Shown one piece after another: positions 9,301 through 18,129 of a DNA stretch of 64,000 bases (within the stretch, counting starts at the first letter, position 1; every line of letters starts with the position of its first letter). The notes under the pieces are model-generated. The model searched no databases and was not told where the DNA came from. It worked only from the letters and a program-made list of their open reading frames with translations. The DNA lies in NCBI GenBank assembly GCA_013396655.1, contig WBMV01003356.1:29617-93616 (forward strand). The letters are read 5' to 3'. The translations under genes were made by a program, and so were the position numbers. The DNA is from Campylorhamphus procurvoides. Lineage: Eukaryota; Chordata; Aves; Passeriformes; Dendrocolaptidae.

Positions 9301-11924
9301 AATCGTCGTGCCCGATGCCCAAGCTGCCATCAGTGCCTATGCCAGGGGGCTGGGTGCCCTCCCGGCGCTGTTCCAGGGGTGTGCACAGCAGCCCCTGGCA
9401 GAGGGGCACTCAGCCATGCAGGGGTGAGGGGTTTGGCACAGATCCTGCAGGGCTGGGAAGGACTGGCCCATGGGGTGCTGGGGCTGGCTCTGGCAGCTCT
9501 GCCCTGCACTGGGCTCTCCACAGGGCTGGCAGCCTCTTCACTCTCACTGTGGAGCGGCAGCTGGAGGGTGGCAGGTGCCAGCGCTCAGCCCTCAGGATCC
9601 TGGTGTCCCCAGGGGCCACCAAGCCCTGCCCCAGGCTGTACGTACTGGGCTGAGCCGTGTCCCCCTCCAACACCCCTGTGTTCCTGCTGCGGGCTGGGGG
9701 GGATGCCAAACTTGGAGGTGAAACAGGAGGGACCCCGACACCCCAGAGAGCTGGGAGCCAAGGGGGTGTCTCATTGCTACCTGGGAATGTGGGCTTGCTC
9801 CCAGTGTGACCAACCCATGCTTGGGCTCCCGTGGGTCCGGGCTCAGCCTGCCTGGCACGTGGATCCCAGTGCCATCCCTCTCCCTGGGTATCTCTCACTC
9901 CATGTGCAGGGAACCTAACAGCGGCTGCCAGCCCTGGATCGTGGAGCGGCTGCTGGAGGGCAACAGCCTGACATTCCTGCTGCTGTGTGTGTCACTGCCA
10001 GGTAGCCCCTGGGACAGGGACACACTTCTGGGTGACCCCTCCCTGAGGTTTCCCCCCATCCCACCCCACACCTGGCACTCAGTCCTGGGAACACACAGTC
10101 ATTGGAAGCCAGACACTGGCTCCACTCATCCCCAGCACACTGGGAGCCCCCTGTGCTGGTGGCCCCCCATGGGCCCTGCCCAGGGCTTGCTGCTCTCCCA
10201 GACACCTCCAGAGAGGAGATCCTGGGAGCCCTGGGGCTGGCTGAGCGGGTGAAGGGGCTGGCCAAGACCATCTCCGCCACACTCTGGGACCCTGTGGAAG
10301 AGATCGCAGCGTGCCGGAGGGAGATCCGAGGGCTGCGGATGGAGCTGCTGGCTGGAGCTGCCCTCCCCGAGCAGAGGACAGCTGTGAGCCAGCTGCGGAG
10401 AGCCCTGCAGGAGCTGCAGGTGGGGGAACACCCCTGGATCCACATGGGACCAGGATGGCACCGATTCCTCTGCTCAGGCTCCATTCTGGTGTCAAAGCCT
10501 GTGTCCGGCACTGAGGGCAGAGGCTGAGACTGCCTGGGGGGTGAGATGGAGGGGTGGGATGTGCCGCCAGAGCTCTGAGAGGCCTTCAGGTGTACAGCAT
10601 CCCAGCAAGGCCCCTCAGATCCCTTTTCCAGGTGCTGAAGAGTCAAAGGTGGGACAAGAAGCAGGCAGCAGCTGACGTGCTCAGGTCAAGTGAGATGCAC
10701 CAGCCCAGTGCCAAGGTGGGCAGAGGTCAGACCAGGCTCCCCCACCTAGACAGAGCCCATGTGCAGGAGAAGCCCTGAATCCTGGCTGTGTCCCTGTAAC
10801 ATCTCATCCTACTCTCACAGGACCAGGTCTCTGCAGGGAATACAGCCCCAGGCCAGCCTGGGACCCAGACACCCCCGAGCACTGCTGGTCTGGAGCACGA
10901 GGCTAGGCATGCATCCCGTGCCTGGGTGGTGGATATGTGGGCACGGAGCATGGCTTCACAGGGTGGGAAAGGCCTCCCTCCTCCATTTGAGTGGCCTTCT
11001 TCAGCCCCCACATCACACTCACCCTCCCCCCCTGTCCCCATGCAGGACAGAACCAGAGCGGGAGCAGCTGGGGAGGGAATGGCCAAGCTCCAGCCAGTGT
11101 AGGGCAGGAGCTGCCAGAGGAGCCATCCCAGAGCAAAATGCCACAGCCACGGCCTGGGGGTGACATGGTGAGTGGGAGCCCGTGGGGTCACTGCGCAGGG
11201 CCCACAGTGCTCTGCACTGGCACCACTGGATCCTGGTGCCACCCGAGCCTGCTCCACTCTGTGCCAGGCAGGGAGCCGGTGCCAGCCGTGCCCGCCCCTG
11301 GATGTTCAGCATGCCCTGGCCAGGGCACAGCGGCAGCGGCTGCGGGCACAGCACTGCCGGTACCTCCAGCGAGAGCTCGGGGCCGTGCCAGCCCGGGAGC
11401 ACAGCAGGGAGGTGGGCACAGCACAGCCCAGCACCGTGGGCTCGTCCCTCCTGCCCTGGCACTGCCCTCCGGAGGGCAGCCCCACAGGCACCCCGGAGCT
11501 GCCCTGTCCCTGTTCCTGTCCCCACAGTGGGACACAGCGCGCTGGCAGCAGGAGGTGGCTGTGCTGGGCCTGAGCCTGGAGGCAGCACTGCGGGAGCGGG
11601 AGGCGGCCGAGTGGGACCTGGAGGCCCTGCTGCGGAGTCACCATCAGGAGCTGCAGGCCTGCAGGCAGCACCTGCTGCGGGTGGGCACAGAGGGCTGGGG
11701 ACACACCCAGCTGTGCCAGGGCACTGCCAGACGGCCCGGCCATCCTGCAGGTGCTCCGGGACCAGCAGCGCCTGGCGGAGGAGCAGAGGGAGGCCCTGGA
11801 GCGCCGGCACCGGGCGCTGCTGCAGGAGGTGCTCCGGGATGCCGTGGAGCTTGCCGAGCACAACCAGATCCTGCGGGAGGACAGACAGGTGTGCTTGGCC
11901 GATGCCACCACACAGACCCCCTGA
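6369..11924 (+). CDS. Kinesin-motor-like (pseudokinesin) coiled-coil protein, about 17 exons
   Basis: Exons with GT/AG borders and matching phases: 6369-6383, 6820-6871, 7158-7228, 7561-7608, 7972-8097, 8241-8318, 9029-9111, 9280-9423, 9524-9637, 9910-10001, 10202-10419, 10632-10715, 10821-about 10962 (or 10917), 11046-11167, 11268-11411, 11528-11680, 11751-11924. The product is about 619 residues. The first 300 or so follow a kinesin motor in order: VSVRAAV (strand 1), GYSVSLLLWDPHGPGTQ where a kinesin has its GxxGxGKT P-loop, LQTVSLVQVSTQDKACDLL (the VSxxEIYNExxxDLL strand), LMVEEATEIVV, GHSAMQGAGSLFTLTVE (the SSRSH region), LLEGNSLTFLLLCVSLP and EEILGALGLAERVKGL (the TLxFAxRAK helix). The catalytic lysine, the SSRSH serines and DLAGSE are not recognisable, so ATPase activity is unlikely. 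The C-terminal half is charged coiled coil (LEAALREREAAEWDLEALL, RDQQRLAEEQREALERR). I cannot name it. A CCDC78-type or orphan kinesin-like protein is a guess. Confidence 0.78.
6484..6818 (+). repeat. Minisatellite filling intron 1 of the pseudokinesin gene
   Basis: About ten tandem units of 32-35 bases of the type 'gcaggacccagctcattcc' + 'ctctatcctgga', with variants ('ctattcc', 'ctcattcc', 'atcgtgg'). The last unit supplies the CAG acceptor of exon 2, so the repeat runs right up to the splice site. Confidence 0.9.
8789..8965. other. Duplicate segment across the single N at 8876
   Basis: About 87 bases ending 'cccatgcctgtggtgagt' occur on both sides of the N with roughly six differences. 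This is either an unmerged contig overlap or a short tandem duplication. It lies in the intron between the exons at 8241-8318 and 9029-9111, so the coding model is unaffected. Confidence 0.7.
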
Positions 11925-12129
11925 GCCACATCCCAGGGTGTGGGGATAGCTGGCCTGGCAGGACAGGAGCACCAGTACCAGCCCCAGTGGTTACCCCAGG
12001 CACGGCCTCCCGTCCTGCCCACTCCAGCAGCTGCTCCCTGTGGAAACCTAGCCCAGGGAGGGAAAACCCTGCAGTGTGCAGGGCACCTGCCTGTGGGAGC
12101 ACTGGCAACCCCCAGCTGGGGCCATGTGG

Positions 12130-12135
12130 AATAAA
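12130..12135 (+). terminator. Polyadenylation signal AATAAA of the pseudokinesin gene
   Basis: A canonical AATAAA lies 206 bases after the last stop codon (11922-11924). The gene converges here with SLC35A4, whose 3' end approaches from the other side. Confidence 0.6.
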
Positions 12136-12271
12136 GCAGGTGCCCCTCACCCACCAGTGTCACCAGGCTCAGACATGCCCCCAGCCCCCAAACCTCTCCC
12201 ATGGGACACAGACACCTTCCCGCAGGGAGGACAGACACGGGACAGACACATGGATGCTGTTCAACTGCAGC

Positions 12272-12277
12272 TTTAAT
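12272..12277 (-). terminator. Candidate SLC35A4 polyadenylation signal (ATTAAA on the minus strand)
   Basis: TTTAAT on the plus strand reads ATTAAA for the minus-strand gene, about 870 bases after the SLC35A4 stop codon. If used, the SLC35A4 3' untranslated region would include the CR1 at 12657-12903, and the two convergent genes would end within about 140 bases of each other. Confidence 0.35.
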
Positions 12278-12656
12278 ATTAATACCCTGGGTGGCCTCTG
12301 CCTGCCAGGAACTTAGTACAAATCCGGGGAAGTGCCTCCCAATCTGGGAAGCAGGTGAAACAGTAGCCACATCCCCCCTTCTCCTGTCTGTTCTGCACAG
12401 ACACTGTGCCCAAGAAGGGGAAACAGGGCTGTCTGAGGACAGCAGAGCTCCAGCCAGGAGCTAGGCTGGAAAACCACCAAAGTGGAAGCGCCCCAGGAAG
12501 AAGCACCAGAAATGGAGGGGCAGGGGGAAGCAGCATCCACGGGAGCCAAAACCGTGGCAGCCCCATGCTGGGTTAGCAGGGATGTGGCAGGGCTGACCAC
12601 TGCCAGAGCATTCCCAGGCCACTGTGGTGTGGAGAAGCAGCTTGAGGACATGGGAC

Positions 12657-12903
12657 ACAGAATCCCAGAATCATTTAGGTTGGAAAAGACCTCCAAGATC
12701 AAGCCCAACCTGTGACCAACCACCATCATGTCACCCAGCCCAGAACACTGAGTACCATGTCCAGTCACTCCTTGGACATCTCCAGGGATGGGGACTCCAC
12801 CACCTCCCCAGGCAGCCCATTTCAATACTTAATCACCCTTTCCACAAAGCAATTCTTCCTGATGTCCAGCCTAAACCTCCCCCAGCACAGCCTGAGGCTA
12901 TGA
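12657..12903 (-). mobile_element. CR1 LINE fragment, probably inside the SLC35A4 3' UTR
   Basis: Reversed CR1 3' end: 'cagaatcccagaatcatttaggttgg' followed by 'aaaagacctccaagatcaagcccaacc', 'catctccagggatggggactccaccacctcc' and 'gtccagcctaaacctccccc'-type blocks. In the transcript of the minus-strand gene it lies in the sense direction. Confidence 0.9.
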
Positions 12904-13150
12904 GACACACACAAGGAGCTCAGGACCCACCCTGAGGCTGGGCACACCTGATCCCATGGGAACTCCTTGGCACTGAGCTTGGCCGGGCTGGAGCAGGGCC
13001 CAGCTTCCCTCTGGAAGCAGGGACACAGCACTCCATACTCCCAGTACTCCTTGTCGGGGGGTCCTTGGAGCTGTGCAGGTGCCCACCAGCAACACTTCCA
13101 GCCCTGGAGAAGGGCTAGGGCTGCCTGGACAAAGGGGAAGGAGGCAGTGG

Positions 13151-14098
13151 CTATGTGACTCCATAATACAGGTGCACAGCCAGGCCGATGCACGCGACAG
13201 CCACAAAAAAGAGGAGGGTGAGCTGCAGGTTGAAGAGGGCAACGGAGAGCAGGGCATTGACCAGGATGGAGCAGGAGATGATGAAGAGCCTGGTGATGTT
13301 GCTGCTGTGCTTCATCACCACGGACATGATGAGGCCGTTCAGGGCCTGGCTAAGCACAACCAGCAGCATCCAGGGGGAGAAGCCCCGCAGGAACCCGCCC
13401 TCCGTCCCACTCCACAGGGAGCCCGCCAGGTTGAGCAGGACCCCAAAGAAGTAGAGGAACACGTTCTGGAGGCTGAGGGGCAGCGCCTGGGCCTTGAGGA
13501 TGGCTTCGGTGTAGACGGCGGACAGGCCGGATATGAGGCAGTACATGGAGAGCAGCAGCAGCCCCATGGGGGTGACGTGCAGGCGCATCCCGCCGGGCTG
13601 GCCAGGCCCCCGCAGCCCCCCACAGCTGTAGGCCAGCCCTGCCCCCAGCAGCAGCAGCAGGGCCAGCCAGCGGCGTGGCCCCAGGTGCCGGCGCAGCAGG
13701 AGGCTGTACAGCAGCGCCGTGCTGCCGATCTTCAGGTTGCTGAGCACCTGGAAGGTGCTGGGGTCCATGAAGAGCTGCATGTGCACCACCAGGTTGTTGT
13801 TGGCGGCGTAGAGCAGGGCCGAGAGGGCGAAGGGTGCGGCGTGGTGCCAGGAGAGCGTGGCTGGCAAGGGCTCCCGGGCCCCCACCAGCAGGGACAGCAG
13901 GGACAGTGCCAGCTTGGTCAGCTCCACCAGCACCACCACGGACGTGGAGCTGAAGGGCATTGCCCCGTCCACCTTGCACAGGGTCAGGAGGGGGGCATGG
14001 GAGCCGTAGATGGCCACGGACAGCAGCAGCATCAGTGCCCACAGCCCCCTCCGGAGCGGCTCCTTGGCAGAGCCAGCAGCATTCCCAAGCATCCCCAT
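13151..14098 (-). CDS. SLC35A4: SLC35A4, nucleotide-sugar transporter family member
   Basis: A 315-residue uninterrupted reading frame in the last exon. The ATG at 14098 has an A at -3 and G at +4; a splice acceptor (TTGCAG on the minus strand) lies at about 14164, inside the leader. The protein is a ten-helix nucleotide-sugar-transporter-like protein of the SLC35A family. Diagnostic stretches include FALSALLYAANNNLV, MDPSTFQVLSNLKIGSTALLY, GLLLLSMYCLISGLSAVYTE, LQNVFLYFFGVLLNL, LSQALNGLIMSVVMKHSSNI and the C-terminal LYYG. SLC35A4 resides in the Golgi/ER membranes, and human work links it to CDP-ribitol transport. Translation is expected to be controlled by the long upstream frame annotated separately. 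The first 185 coding bases are duplicated at 16091-16275 through an assembly error. Confidence 0.95.
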   Translation of the reverse strand: MGMLGNAAGSAKEPLRRGLWALMLLLSVAIYGSHAPLLTLCKVDGAMPFSSTSVVVLVELTKLALSLLSLLVGAREPLPATLSWHHAAPFALSALLYAANNNLVVHMQLFMDPSTFQVLSNLKIGSTALLYSLLLRRHLGPRRWLALLLLLGAGLAYSCGGLRGPGQPGGMRLHVTPMGLLLLSMYCLISGLSAVYTEAILKAQALPLSLQNVFLYFFGVLLNLAGSLWSGTEGGFLRGFSPWMLLVVLSQALNGLIMSVVMKHSSNITRLFIISCSILVNALLSVALFNLQLTLLFFVAVACIGLAVHLYYGVT

Positions 14099-14653
14099 TT
14101 TCCAGGCAGGAGCCAGCACGGGCGAGCTGCTACCAGTGCAGAGAGGCCAGACAGACTCTCACCCTGCAACAGTGAGGAAGAGACCAAAAACTAAGGATTT
14201 AATGAGCCTGGTTCAAGCAGGAGGTTCCAGGCCACATTTGTGGTGCAGCAGGAGAGCGAGGTACCGTCTCTCATGAGGAGGAGAACTACAAGCCTTCCCG
14301 GGGAGCCACACAGAGCACATTCCCAGGGCACACAGGTGGCAGGGCACATGGGTTACAGGGCACGCAGGTGACAGGCCACAGCAGCCCCTCAGTCCACAGG
14401 GGCACGGGGGAGGTGTGGGTGTGGGGAAAAGGCAGCCGGCAGCCCCTCGGTGCGCTCCAGTGGGTTAGTGGAGTGATGCTCAGTGCACACCCATCATCAG
14501 CCCCCGGCGTGCGGCAGTGCTGAGGTGCAAAGCCCTTCTCCAGGGCGAAGAAGGGTGCGGGTGCCGTGCCCGGCAGAGCCCCGGGGGTGCCCTGTGCCTG
14601 CTGCCCGAGCAGCACCGCTCCCGCAGTCCCTGCTGCCTCGGCGCTCCGCCGCG

Positions 14654-14851
14654 CTAGTCCCGACCTTTTTTCAGCGCGTTCACATAGTCCCGAACCGTCT
14701 TCTCGACATTGGGCACGGCGTAGTTCTGTGCGGCGTAAATGCCCGTGCAGGTGCCGACCACGAAGCCCAGGATGGCGGAGAAGCGGAGCTTGGCCACCAC
14801 GTAGCCCGCCAAGAAGCCTTTGAGGAAGGGCGATGCCAGCAGGGACCCGTC
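14654..14851 (-). CDS. Duplicate copy of SLC35A4 microprotein exon 3 (assembly copy)
   Basis: This encodes DGSLLASPFLKGFL to the stop after KKGRD, identical in protein to 16831-17028. It lies inside the 971-base block 13914-14884, which recurs without indels at 16091-17061. It belongs to the same contig as the full SLC35A4 frame. Exons 1 and 2 are absent on this side because the contig ends at the NNNN (14885-14888). Confidence 0.85.
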   Translation of the reverse strand, partial: DGSLLASPFLKGFLAGYVVAKLRFSAILGFVVGTCTGIYAAQNYAVPNVEKTVRDYVNALKKGRD

Positions 14852-14888
14852 CTGCGGGGGGAGCGCACACTGAAGCACCGTGGGNNNN

Positions 14889-15160
14889 CTGCCCCCCGCC
14901 CGCCCGCCCGGCGCCATTTTGGGGCACCTCACCCTCAGCTTGGGCCTGGCCTCGACCCCGGTCCGGTCGGACCCGTCCCCGAGGGGCTCCATGGCTGCCT
15001 CGGGCTGGGGCTCAGGGGCCTCGCGACCGCCCTCCCGGCCCCGCGGGTGCGTGGGGGTGGAGGGGGTTCCGCAGCTTCCCGGGGCGCCCCCTCCCTGGGG
15101 CACATGGAAGGGGCGCGCAAGGGGTGTGAATTCGCTCTTACCTGAGGGGGGATCAAGGCA
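14889..15160 (-). other. GC-rich upstream segment with a candidate alternative first exon (14933-14992)
   Basis: This CpG-rich stretch begins with the same 'ctgccccccgcccgcccgcccggcgcc' sequence that ends the contig at 17514-17557, so it belongs just to the right of the SLC35A4 promoter. On the minus strand an ATG at 14992 opens 20 codons (MEPLGDGSDRT...RPKLR) ending exactly at a GTGAGG donor, in phase 0. That is the same phase as the end of microprotein exon 1, so splicing to its exon 2 or 3 would stay in frame. No homology is known to me. It may instead be plain CpG-island sequence. Confidence 0.35.
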
Positions 15161-15177
15161 GAGCTGGTATTTACTGG

Positions 15178-15262
15178 AGAGGTTCGAGGCCACGTTGGGT
15201 AAGGCCTGGAGCAGCCTGGTGTAGTGGAAGGGTTGGAACTGGAGGGACTTCGAGGCCTCCTC
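15178..15262 (+). mobile_element. Short decayed CR1 fragment
   Basis: 'gaggccacgttgggtaaggcctggagcagcctggtgtagtgg' is a diverged version of the CR1 block 'aaggccaggttggacagggcttggagcaacctgggctagtgg'. The long minus-strand reading frame across it is therefore chance. Confidence 0.6.
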
Positions 15263-15709
15263 CAGCTTGAGGTTTATCATGGTTTGCCTCCTGATTACGC
15301 CTCGAGGTGCACAAAGGGCTGCAAATTGCTTGGACAGAAGTAATGGTGGAATGCTGAGAGCTCTATAACAAGTCAACCACCCCTTACAGTGGAAAACAGA
15401 ATTGTTTCGAATTACCTGTTAGCTATCCAACTGGTGCCTGGCACAATTTAATTAAACCCTAGGGTGTTGGGGGCGAGGTGTGTGTATGTGACCCCCGTGG
15501 GTGCCCCGAGGCAGTTCCATGGGGGCCCTAGGCTGTGTGGCTGCTGCTCTGCTGCCTAATTCAGACACATTCCCAGTGTCTATTACCCTGCTCCTCCTGA
15601 GCACTGGGAAGAGGAAGGGAAGGGGCCTGGGGAGGCCGTGGCAGGTGCAGCCCAAAGCAGAAACATTCATATGGATTTAAGCTCATTGGTGAAGGCTAAG
15701 TGCTGTTTC
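15263..15709. other. Unannotated intergenic sequence
   Basis: I see no gene, repeat array or recognisable element here. Composition falls to average after the GC-rich segment. Confidence 0.5.
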
Positions 15710-16089
15710 CTTGCCTTGAAGGATGTCAAACTTTATCCAGAGCCAGGTATGGCCTTGGTGAACCTTCAATTTCCTCAGCCAAAATCAGCCTCAAACCAGC
15801 AACTTTTCAAGCAGTATTTTTACTCCATGAGAGGTAAAAATGAAATAAATAAATTGGTGTGAGTGCAAAGGCCTTTTTTGGAGCAGAACCACAACTCTTG
15901 AGAAGCGCCTCTTAATGCAAGGCTGACTTGGAAAAATTTGGATATTGGTAAAAAACAACACGTGAGGGCAGCAGAGCCCTGACAACAGTCACTGTCCCAG
16001 AGATGAACCCATCACCAGCCTCACCAGCACTTTCTGCAGGACAACACGACACACAGTGGGTTTGTATTGGATATTGGGAAGGAATTCTT
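15710..16089. other. Assembly duplicate of 17559-17938
   Basis: 380 bases match 17559-17938 base for base in register, ending at the N at 16090 inside a CR1 ('ggaattctt'). The copy at 17559 continues into intact CR1 sequence, so it is the true continuation. The sequence itself holds no gene. Confidence 0.88.
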
Positions 16090-16090
16090 N

Positions 16091-16275
16091 TTGGTCAGCT
16101 CCACCAGCACCACCACGGACGTGGAGCTGAAGGGCATTGCCCCGTCCACCTTGCACAGGGTCAGGAGGGGGGCATGGGAGCCGTAGATGGCCACGGACAG
16201 CAGCAGCATCAGTGCCCACAGCCCCCTCCGGAGCGGCTCCTTGGCAGAGCCAGCAGCATTCCCAAGCATCCCCAT
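16091..16275 (-). pseudogene. SLC35A4: Partial SLC35A4 start (assembly copy, truncated by N)
   Basis: The first 185 coding bases of SLC35A4 (start codon 16275), identical in frame to 13914-14098 and cut at the N at 16090. This is not a biological pseudogene: it is the left end of the contig that carries microprotein exons 1-3 and the promoter, overlapping the contig that holds the full frame. Confidence 0.85.
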
Positions 16276-16830
16276 TTTCCAGGCAGGAGCCAGCACGGGC
16301 GAGCTGCTACCAGTGCAGAGAGGCCAGACAGACTCTCACCCTGCAACAGTGAGGAAGAGACCAAAAACTAAGGATTTAATGAGCCTGGTTCAAGCAGGGC
16401 GTTCCAGGCTACATTTGTGATGCAGCAGGAGAGCGAGGTACTGTCTCTTGTGAGGAGGAGAACTACAAGCCTTCCCGGGGAGCCACACAGAGCACATTCC
16501 CAGGGCACACAGGTGGCAGGGCACACGGGTTACAGGGCACGCAGGTGACAGGCCACAGCAGCCCCTCAGTCCACAGGGGCACGGGGGAGGTGTGGGTGTG
16601 GGGAAAAGGCAGCCGGCAGCCCCTCGGTGCGCTCCAGTGGGTTAGTGGAGTGATGCCCAGTGCACACCCATCACCAGCCCCCGGCGAGTGGCAGTGCTGA
16701 GGTGCAAAGCCCTTCTCCAGGGCGAAGAAGGGTGCGGGTGCCGTGCCCGGCAGAGCCCCGGGGGTGCCCTGTGCCTGCTGCCCGAGCAGCACCGCTCCCG
16801 CAGTCCCTGCTGCCTCGGCGCTCCGCCGCG

Positions 16831-17329
16831 CTAGTCCCGACCTTTTTTCAGCGCGTTCACATAGTCCCGAACCGTCTTCTCGACATTGGGCACGGCGTAG
16901 TTCTGTGCGGCGTAAATGCCCGTGCAGGTGCCGACCACGAAGCCCAGGATGGCGGAGAAGCGGAGCTTGGCCACCACGTAGCCCGCCAAGAAGCCTTTGA
17001 GGAAGGGCGATGCCAGCAGGGACCCGTCCTGCGGGGGGAGCGCACACTGAAGCACCGTGGGGGCACAGGCCGGGTTTGTTTTAGCCCCCACCCCGCTGAT
17101 CCCCCCTCAGAGGGAGCGCCGCGCGTTACCTGCCCCACTCCGGCCTGCACCTCGTCCTCCACCCTGCGCTGCAGGCTCTCCAGCTGCCCCTTGAGAAAGG
17201 CGAGGTCCTTGAGCTTGGGCAGCGAGTCCTGCGGGAGACACGGGGGTGACCCGGGGGTGACAGGGAGGACACCCAGACCCCCCGGCCCAGCCCGACCCGG
17301 CGCGCCCCACTCACCTTATCGTCCGCCAT
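16831..17329 (-). CDS. SLC35A4: SLC35A4 upstream-ORF microprotein (103 residues, three exons)
   Basis: On the minus strand: exon 1 17315-17329 (MADDK), exon 2 17130-17228 (33 codons, DSLPKLKDLAFLKGQ...), exon 3 16831-17028 (65 codons and stop). All junctions are GT/AG and phase 0. The product is 103 residues, the same length as the human SLC35A4 microprotein, which is described as an inner mitochondrial membrane protein made from the 5' leader of the SLC35A4 mRNA. Residues 6-38 form a charged helix (QLESLQRRVEDEV). Residues about 46-75 are hydrophobic with small residues (FLKGFLAGYVVAKLR, FVVGTCTGIYAAQ), suiting a membrane helix. The tail is basic (VRDYVNALKKGRD). The main SLC35A4 frame begins about 535 genomic bases further down the same transcript, making the mRNA bicistronic. 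The start ATG has a GCC-like context and lies close to the promoter modules. Confidence 0.92.
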
Positions 17330-17355
17330 CTTGGCGCCACCGCCGCCCGCCGCCC

Positions 17356-17510
17356 ATTGGCTGTCGCGGGGCCACGTGACACCGCCCCCTCCCACCGCTC
17401 CCGCCGCTGATTGGCTGGCGGGCAGGCACGTGATGCGCCCCCGCTCCCCGCGGCGCCTTCCCGCCTCTCCGGTGGTGCCGGCCGCTGATTGGGTGGCGCG
17501 GGGTCACGTG
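17356..17510 (-). promoter_or_regulatory. SLC35A4 promoter: three CCAAT-box/E-box modules
   Basis: ATTGG (CCAAT on the gene strand) occurs at 17356, 17410 and 17488. Each is followed, start to start, by exactly 17 bases to CACGTG (17373, 17427, 17505). The sequence between is also related (ctgtcgcgggg, ctggcgggcag, gtggcgcgggg), so the modules look like copies of one another. CCAAT boxes bind NF-Y, and CACGTG binds USF, MYC/MAX or TFE-type bHLH factors. They sit 27-181 bases upstream of the microprotein start codon. Factor identity is inferred. Confidence 0.8.
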
Positions 17511-17558
17511 GTGCTGCCCCCCGCCCGCCCGCCCGGCGCCCTCTTGGGGCACCTCCCN

Positions 17559-17938
17559 CTTGCCTTGAAGGATGTCAAACTTTATCCAGAGCCAGGTATG
17601 GCCTTGGTGAACCTTCAATTTCCTCAGCCAAAATCAGCCTCAAACCAGCAACTTTTCAAGCAGTATTTTTACTCCATGAGAGGTAAAAATGAAATAAATA
17701 AATTGGTGTGAGTGCAAAGGCCTTTTTTGGAGCAGAACCACAACTCTTGAGAAGCGCCTCTTAATGCAAGGCTGACTTGGAAAAATTTGGATATTGGTAA
17801 AAAACAACACGTGAGGGCAGCAGAGCCCTGACAACAGTCACTGTCCCAGAGATGAACCCATCACCAGCCTCACCAGCACTTTCTGCAGGACAACACGACA
17901 CACAGTGGGTTTGTATTGGATATTGGGAAGGAATTCTT
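17559..17938. other. True copy of the 15710-16089 overlap, after the N at 17558
   Basis: Identical in register to 15710-16089. Together with the overlaps 13914-14884/16091-17061 and 14889/17514 it shows that the contig at 16091-17557 belongs in the NNNN gap at 14885-14888. Confidence 0.85.
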
Positions 17939-18129
17939 CCCTGTGAGGGTGGGCAGGCCCTGGCACAGGTTGGGCTGAGAGGCTGTGGCTGCCCCATCCC
18001 TGGAAGTGTCCAAGGTCAGGTTGGACAGGGCTTGGAGCAACCTGGGCTAGTGGAAGGTGTCCCTGCCCATGGCAGGGGGTGGAAAGAGATGAGCTTTAAG
18101 ATTCCTTCCAACCCAAACCATTCTGTAAT
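17918..18129 (+). mobile_element. CR1 LINE 3' end
   Basis: 'ttggatattgggaaggaattcttccctgtgagggtgggcaggcc' through 'ccttccaacccaaaccattctgtaatc'. The element ends without the usual repeated ATTCTRTG octamers and runs into a block shared with 62 kb. Confidence 0.93.

Noticed and set aside
10991..12316. 441-codon plus-strand frame across the end of the pseudokinesin gene
   Set aside because: It crosses several exon/intron borders in the wrong phases; the spliced model explains the conserved coiled coil better.
13073..14194. 373-codon plus-strand frame rich in Gln, Gly and His
   Set aside because: It is the antisense shadow of SLC35A4, whose GC-rich codons leave the opposite strand open.
14654..15376. 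240-codon minus-strand frame that seems to fuse new sequence to the SLC35A4 microprotein
   Set aside because: It reads through a decayed CR1 fragment, an N join between misordered contigs and an intron; the fusion is an artefact.
16091..17329. A second, paralogous SLC35A4 gene
   Set aside because: The copy is truncated by an N, matches the first without indels in coding and non-coding sequence alike, and fits a contig overlap.
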